Positions 32,693 to 36,178 of a DNA stretch of 36,178 bases are shown piece after piece. Position numbers and translations under genes: made by a program. The notes under the pieces are model-generated. The model was not told the origin of the DNA and made no database searches. It saw nothing but the letters and a program-made list of their open reading frames with translations. Numbering within the stretch: position 1 is the stretch's first letter; every line of letters starts with the position of its first letter. Source of the DNA: an uncultured Acidiphilium sp. (GTDB taxonomy: Bacteria; Bacillota; Clostridia; Christensenellales; Borkfalkiaceae); assembly GCA_902495325.1 (NCBI GenBank), contig CABUWK010000022.1:1-36178 (forward strand), written 5' to 3'.

Positions 32693-35149
32693 ATGCAGGA
32701 TTATCTGGAAAAACTTAACGAAGAACAAATCGGACCCGTCATGCAGACGGAAGGCGCGGTACTGGTGATCGCGGGGGCGGGAAGCGGAAAAACCCGCGTT
32801 CTTACAAGCCGTATCACTCATCTCGTATCCGACCTCGGCGTCGATCCGTACAATATACTCGCGATCACGTTCACGAACAAAGCCGCCGGAGAGATGAAAG
32901 AGAGGATCGCCGCCATGGTTGGCGACAGTGCGGAAAGAATGTGGGTTTGCACCATTCACTCCATGTGCGTCCGCATTTTGCGCGTCTGCGCCTCTTCCAT
33001 CGGTTACGATTCCGATTTTTCCATTTATTCCGAAACGGACAAAGAAAAGGTTCTGAAAAGGATCATTGCGGGACTTTCGCTCGAGGCGGACGAATATTTC
33101 AAAACGGTAAAAAACCTGATCTCGGCGAGAAAGAACAAAGATATGGATGTCGAGGAATTTCAGGCGGAAAACAAACACCTGAGAAATCTCGGGAATTACG
33201 TTAAGATCATGGAAGCGTATGAAGAAGAGCTGAAAAAATCCAACGCTTTCGATTTTGACGATCTTCTCATCAAAACCTATCATCTGCTTGCCGAAAACCG
33301 CGAAGCGCTCGATAAATTCGCCGGCAGATTCCGCTATATCCACGTGGACGAATTCCAGGATACGAACGTCGTTCAGTATCAGATCGTGAAACTGTTGTCG
33401 AGCGTGCACGGAAACATTTTCGCCGTCGGCGACGACGATCAGAGCATTTACGGCTGGCGCGGAGCGGATATCAATAATATCTTGGGGTTCGAAAAAGATT
33501 TCAAAGGGGCGAAAGTTTTTAAGCTCGAACGGAATTACCGCTCCACGAAAAAAATTCTCGAACTTGCCAATACCATCATAGCAAACAACGAAAACCGGAA
33601 GAGTAAAGTCCTCTGGACGGCAAACGACGACGGCGTGAAAGCCGAGCTGTATTGCGCGGAAGACGAGGCGGGCGAAGCGCAGTATACCGCCATTCAGATC
33701 AAAACGCTTTTATCCCGCGGGTATAAGTATTCCGATTTTGCCGTTTTAATGAGGATCAACGCGCTTTCCCGTTCGTATGAACAGGAGTTTATGAAGTACG
33801 GGATCCCATGCAAAGTTTACGGCGGTTTCAAATTCTTCGAGAGAAAGGAGATCAAAGATCTGACGGCGTATTTAAGAATTCTTTGCAATCCCCTCGATAA
33901 CGAAGCCGTTCTCCGCGTGATCAACGTGCCGAAGCGCGGGATCGGCGCGAAATCGGTGGAAGCCCTTACGAACTATGCGGCGGAAAACGGGTTTTCGGTA
34001 TTTGACGGCGTTTACGACGTTGCGTCGCTTCCCGTAAACGAAGGGGCGAAAAACAAGATCGCAGGATTTAAAAACGTGCTGAAAGACCTGATCGTGGCAA
34101 AGGAAAACCTGAGCCTTCCCGACCTTGTGAAAAAGGTGATCGACGATACCGACTTTATGTCCTGCTTTGCGGAAGACACTTCGGAGAACGAGGACAAGAA
34201 GAGAAATATCGACGAATTCCGCAACTCCGTGGAGGAATTTTACAAAGCGAATCCGGAGGCTCCGTTGTCGGAATACCTCAATTCCGTAACGCTGAGTTCG
34301 GATACGGACGAGATCAACGAAGGGGAGTTTGTAACGCTCGCTACCGTTCACTCGGTGAAAGGGCTTGAATATCCCTGCGTGTTTGTGTGCGGGCTCGATA
34401 AGGAAATTTTCCCCGTTGCGCGCGCTTACGACAATCCGTCCGATCTCGAAGAAGAGCGCAGGCTGATGTACGTCGCGATCACCCGTGCGGAAAAACGATT
34501 GTACTTCACGAGGGCGAAAAGCAGATTCCTGTACGGTTCGCGCAGACCGACCGCGCAGTCGGAATTTCTCGACGAACTCGCGCCCGTTCTCGGTACGGTA
34601 AAAAAGCAGAACAATTATTATTCGCCGCGGGATAATTCCTATCGCCGCGACGATGATGACGTAGTTTACGGCAACGGGGCAAGAGGCGGTTCGTCTTACG
34701 GCGGGCGTTCCTCTTACGGCTCTTCCGGTTCGTTTTACGGCTTCCGGGAACCCGGGAGTTCGTATGGGGGAAGCGGGTATTCTAACGGAGATCCGGGATA
34801 CGGGCAGTCCGGCAGGTACGGGTCGTCGTACGGGGGAAATTCGTCTTCGTACGGCACGGGAAATTCCGCCCGTCGGCAAACGAGCGGCGGATATGCGTCC
34901 TCGTATCGTTCGGCTTGGGGCGGAACGTCTGCAAATGCGGCAAGCGCGGCGAAGTCCGGTTCGCAGGGCGGTGCCGACGTGACGAAAATCCGTTCCGGCG
35001 TGAAGGTCCGCCATCGCAAATTCGGCGAAGGAACGGTGATCCAGACGAAGGATTCCGGCGGAGAACTGATCGCGGACATCGCGTTTCAGGGGGTCGGGAT
35101 CAAGTCTCTCGTTGTGAGGCTCGCACCGATCGAAATTGTGAGCGAATAA
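32693..35149 (+). CDS. pcrA: ATP-dependent DNA helicase PcrA/UvrD
   Basis: This 818-residue superfamily 1A 3'-5' helicase acts in repair and clearing of protein-DNA blocks. Walker A AGAGSGKT is at 27-34, motif Ia TFTNKAAGEM follows, motif II is VDEFQDT (about 217-223), motif III is DDDQSIYGWRG, and motifs IV-VI include LERNYRST, TVHSVKGLEYPCVF and YVAITRAEKRLY (about 590-601). After the helicase core comes an unusual low-complexity linker of about 120 residues (about 640-760) rich in Gly, Ser and Tyr. The C-terminal PcrA tudor-like domain with VRHRKFGEGTVI follows. GAGGT precedes the ATG. ligA begins 77 bp downstream, the frequent pcrA-ligA neighbourhood of Firmicutes. Confidence 0.97.
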   Translation: MQDYLEKLNEEQIGPVMQTEGAVLVIAGAGSGKTRVLTSRITHLVSDLGVDPYNILAITFTNKAAGEMKERIAAMVGDSAERMWVCTIHSMCVRILRVCASSIGYDSDFSIYSETDKEKVLKRIIAGLSLEADEYFKTVKNLISARKNKDMDVEEFQAENKHLRNLGNYVKIMEAYEEELKKSNAFDFDDLLIKTYHLLAENREALDKFAGRFRYIHVDEFQDTNVVQYQIVKLLSSVHGNIFAVGDDDQSIYGWRGADINNILGFEKDFKGAKVFKLERNYRSTKKILELANTIIANNENRKSKVLWTANDDGVKAELYCAEDEAGEAQYTAIQIKTLLSRGYKYSDFAVLMRINALSRSYEQEFMKYGIPCKVYGGFKFFERKEIKDLTAYLRILCNPLDNEAVLRVINVPKRGIGAKSVEALTNYAAENGFSVFDGVYDVASLPVNEGAKNKIAGFKNVLKDLIVAKENLSLPDLVKKVIDDTDFMSCFAEDTSENEDKKRNIDEFRNSVEEFYKANPEAPLSEYLNSVTLSSDTDEINEGEFVTLATVHSVKGLEYPCVFVCGLDKEIFPVARAYDNPSDLEEERRLMYVAITRAEKRLYFTRAKSRFLYGSRRPTAQSEFLDELAPVLGTVKKQNNYYSPRDNSYRRDDDDVVYGNGARGGSSYGGRSSYGSSGSFYGFREPGSSYGGSGYSNGDPGYGQSGRYGSSYGGNSSSYGTGNSARRQTSGGYASSYRSAWGGTSANAASAAKSGSQGGADVTKIRSGVKVRHRKFGEGTVIQTKDSGGELIADIAFQGVGIKSLVVRLAPIEIVSE

Positions 35150-35226
35150 ACTGTTGCGAGATACATAAAATATAATAAAATGTCAGAATATATCGTAAAT
35201 TTTAAAATGTTTTACGGAGAAGAATC

Positions 35227-36178
35227 ATGGATAGAATGAGAGAGCTTGTCGACCTTCTGAACCGATATGCGCACGAGTATTACGTGCTCGATAATCCTTC
35301 CGTGCCGGACAGGGAATACGATCGGCTGTACGACGAGCTTTTAACGCTCGAGGGCGAGCGCGGCGAACGGTATGAAGATTCGCCCACGAGAAGGGTCGGG
35401 GGCGATCCGATCTCCGCATTCCGGAAACACGATCATATTTCCCGTCTTTATTCTCTCGATAAAGCGGTAACGGAAGAGCAGATCGCGGATTTTGACCGCC
35501 GGGTGCGGAAAATCGGCGATCCGACGTATACCGTGGAGTATAAATTCGACGGGCTTACCGTGTGTCTGACCTATGAAAACGGAAAATTCGTGCGGGCGAC
35601 CACGCGGGGAAACGGCGTTACGGGAGAAGACGTTACGGCTCAGGTTTTAACGATAAAGTCATTCCCGCTCACCATTCCCTACCTTGGTGTTCTCGAGGCG
35701 CAGGGCGAGGCGGTGATCCGTCTTTCGGTTCTTGAAAAATATAATAAAAATGCAGACGAACCCTTAAAAAATGCGCGTAATGCAGCGGCGGGAGCCATCC
35801 GCAATCTCGACCCGAAAGTGACCGAGAAACGCCACCCGGAAATCTTGTTTTACAACGTGAATTACATGAGCGAAGGAAAGCTTTCCTCGCAGGAAGAGAT
35901 CCTTTCGTTTCTGAAGGAGAACAAGTTCAAGGTGTATCCTTTCCTCCGGGTTTGCAAAACGCTCGACGAAGTGAATGCCGCGATCGACGAGATCGAAGTG
36001 GAGCGCAAGAAAATCGACGTGCTGACGGACGGCGCGGTGGTGAAGGTGAACGAAACCGCTTTGCGGGAAGAGCTCGGCTATACCGATAAATTCCCCCGCT
36101 GGGCGATCGCCTTCAAGTTCGAAGCGGAAGAGGCGGAAACGACGGTGAAGGACGTGATCTGGCAGATCGGCAGGACGG
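35227..36178 (+). CDS. ligA: NAD-dependent DNA ligase (partial, 3' end outside window)
   Basis: The first 317 codons of bacterial LigA, which seals nicks using NAD+, are present. The Ia domain for NAD binding is visible with YYVLDNPSVPDREYDRLYDEL (about 16-36). The adenylation domain follows with the active-site Lys106 in EYKFDGL, then TRGNGVTGEDVT (about 125-136), KNARNAAAGAIRNLD and DGAVVKVN. The reading frame is still open at the window edge inside the adenylation/OB junction (WAIAFKFEAEEAETTV), so the zinc-finger, HhH and BRCT domains are missing only because the window ends. The ACGGAGA ribosome binding site is 5 to 7 bp before the ATG. Confidence 0.97.
   Translation, partial: MDRMRELVDLLNRYAHEYYVLDNPSVPDREYDRLYDELLTLEGERGERYEDSPTRRVGGDPISAFRKHDHISRLYSLDKAVTEEQIADFDRRVRKIGDPTYTVEYKFDGLTVCLTYENGKFVRATTRGNGVTGEDVTAQVLTIKSFPLTIPYLGVLEAQGEAVIRLSVLEKYNKNADEPLKNARNAAAGAIRNLDPKVTEKRHPEILFYNVNYMSEGKLSSQEEILSFLKENKFKVYPFLRVCKTLDEVNAAIDEIEVERKKIDVLTDGAVVKVNETALREELGYTDKFPRWAIAFKFEAEEAETTVKDVIWQIGRT

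Noticed and set aside
32469..32768. 99-codon plus-strand frame upstream of pcrA
   Set aside because: It is Lys/Arg rich, has no ribosome binding site, contains the pcrA promoter and runs into the pcrA start.
35153..35176. Promoter for ligA (TTGCGA and TATAAT)
   Set aside because: The spacer is only about 11 bp, so the two boxes cannot work together; ligA may be read through from pcrA.

Overview
The window reads as a chromosomal piece of an obligately anaerobic, low-to-mid GC Firmicute of the class Clostridia; no genus can be assigned from sequence alone. The reasons are a Rex redox repressor, oxygen-sensitive enzymes (heterodisulfide-reductase-like HdrABC, a group B-type [FeFe] hydrogenase, many ferredoxin-type CxxCxxCxxxC sites), sigma-A promoters with 17-bp spacers, strong Shine-Dalgarno sites and Firmicute-type PolA, PcrA and LigA.

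Region 1 (1-1155): a tRNA-Ser(GGA) on the minus strand and the redox regulator rex. Region 2 (about 1268-14756) is the core of the window. It is a probable 13-gene operon with a near-consensus promoter at 1268 and a strong terminator at 14708. It encodes a malate/lactate dehydrogenase family enzyme, class II fumarase, HdrB-HdrC-HdrA, FlxD(MvhD)-FlxC-FlxB-FlxA, a fumarate reductase iron-sulfur subunit and flavoprotein, a small PQ-loop membrane protein, a thioredoxin-like [2Fe-2S] protein and a [FeFe] hydrogenase. The genes together describe oxaloacetate to malate to fumarate to succinate, with NADH oxidised by a soluble Flx-Hdr complex. The inferred job is electron bifurcation: NADH electrons are split between fumarate (through FrdAB) and ferredoxin, and the hydrogenase balances the ferredoxin pool with H2. 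No membrane anchor for the fumarate reductase and no DsrC, CoM or CoB partner gene is present, so the disulfide-type substrate of HdrB is open.

Region 3 (14757-20997): a doubtful small minus-strand gene, tRNA-Pro(CGG), an unusual leader with overlapping inverted repeats, then two overlapping glycoside hydrolase genes (GH106-like and GH38 alpha-mannosidase). Region 4 (21060-24996): an operon of flavodoxin, two ferredoxin-fused aldo/keto reductases (the second apparently lacking catalytic Tyr and Lys), an ECF-type S component and a DUF1893 protein. Region 5 (25018-28858) looks accessory: a minus-strand SF2 helicase with C-terminal membrane segments, broken by a frameshift, a leader with a 25-bp direct repeat carrying promoter motifs, a Phd/YefM-RelE/ParE toxin-antitoxin pair with an operator-like promoter, and tRNA-Leu(CAA). 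Region 6 (28883-36178): replication and repair genes polA, coaE, pcrA (with a striking Gly/Ser/Tyr-rich linker) and the start of ligA, which runs off the window end.
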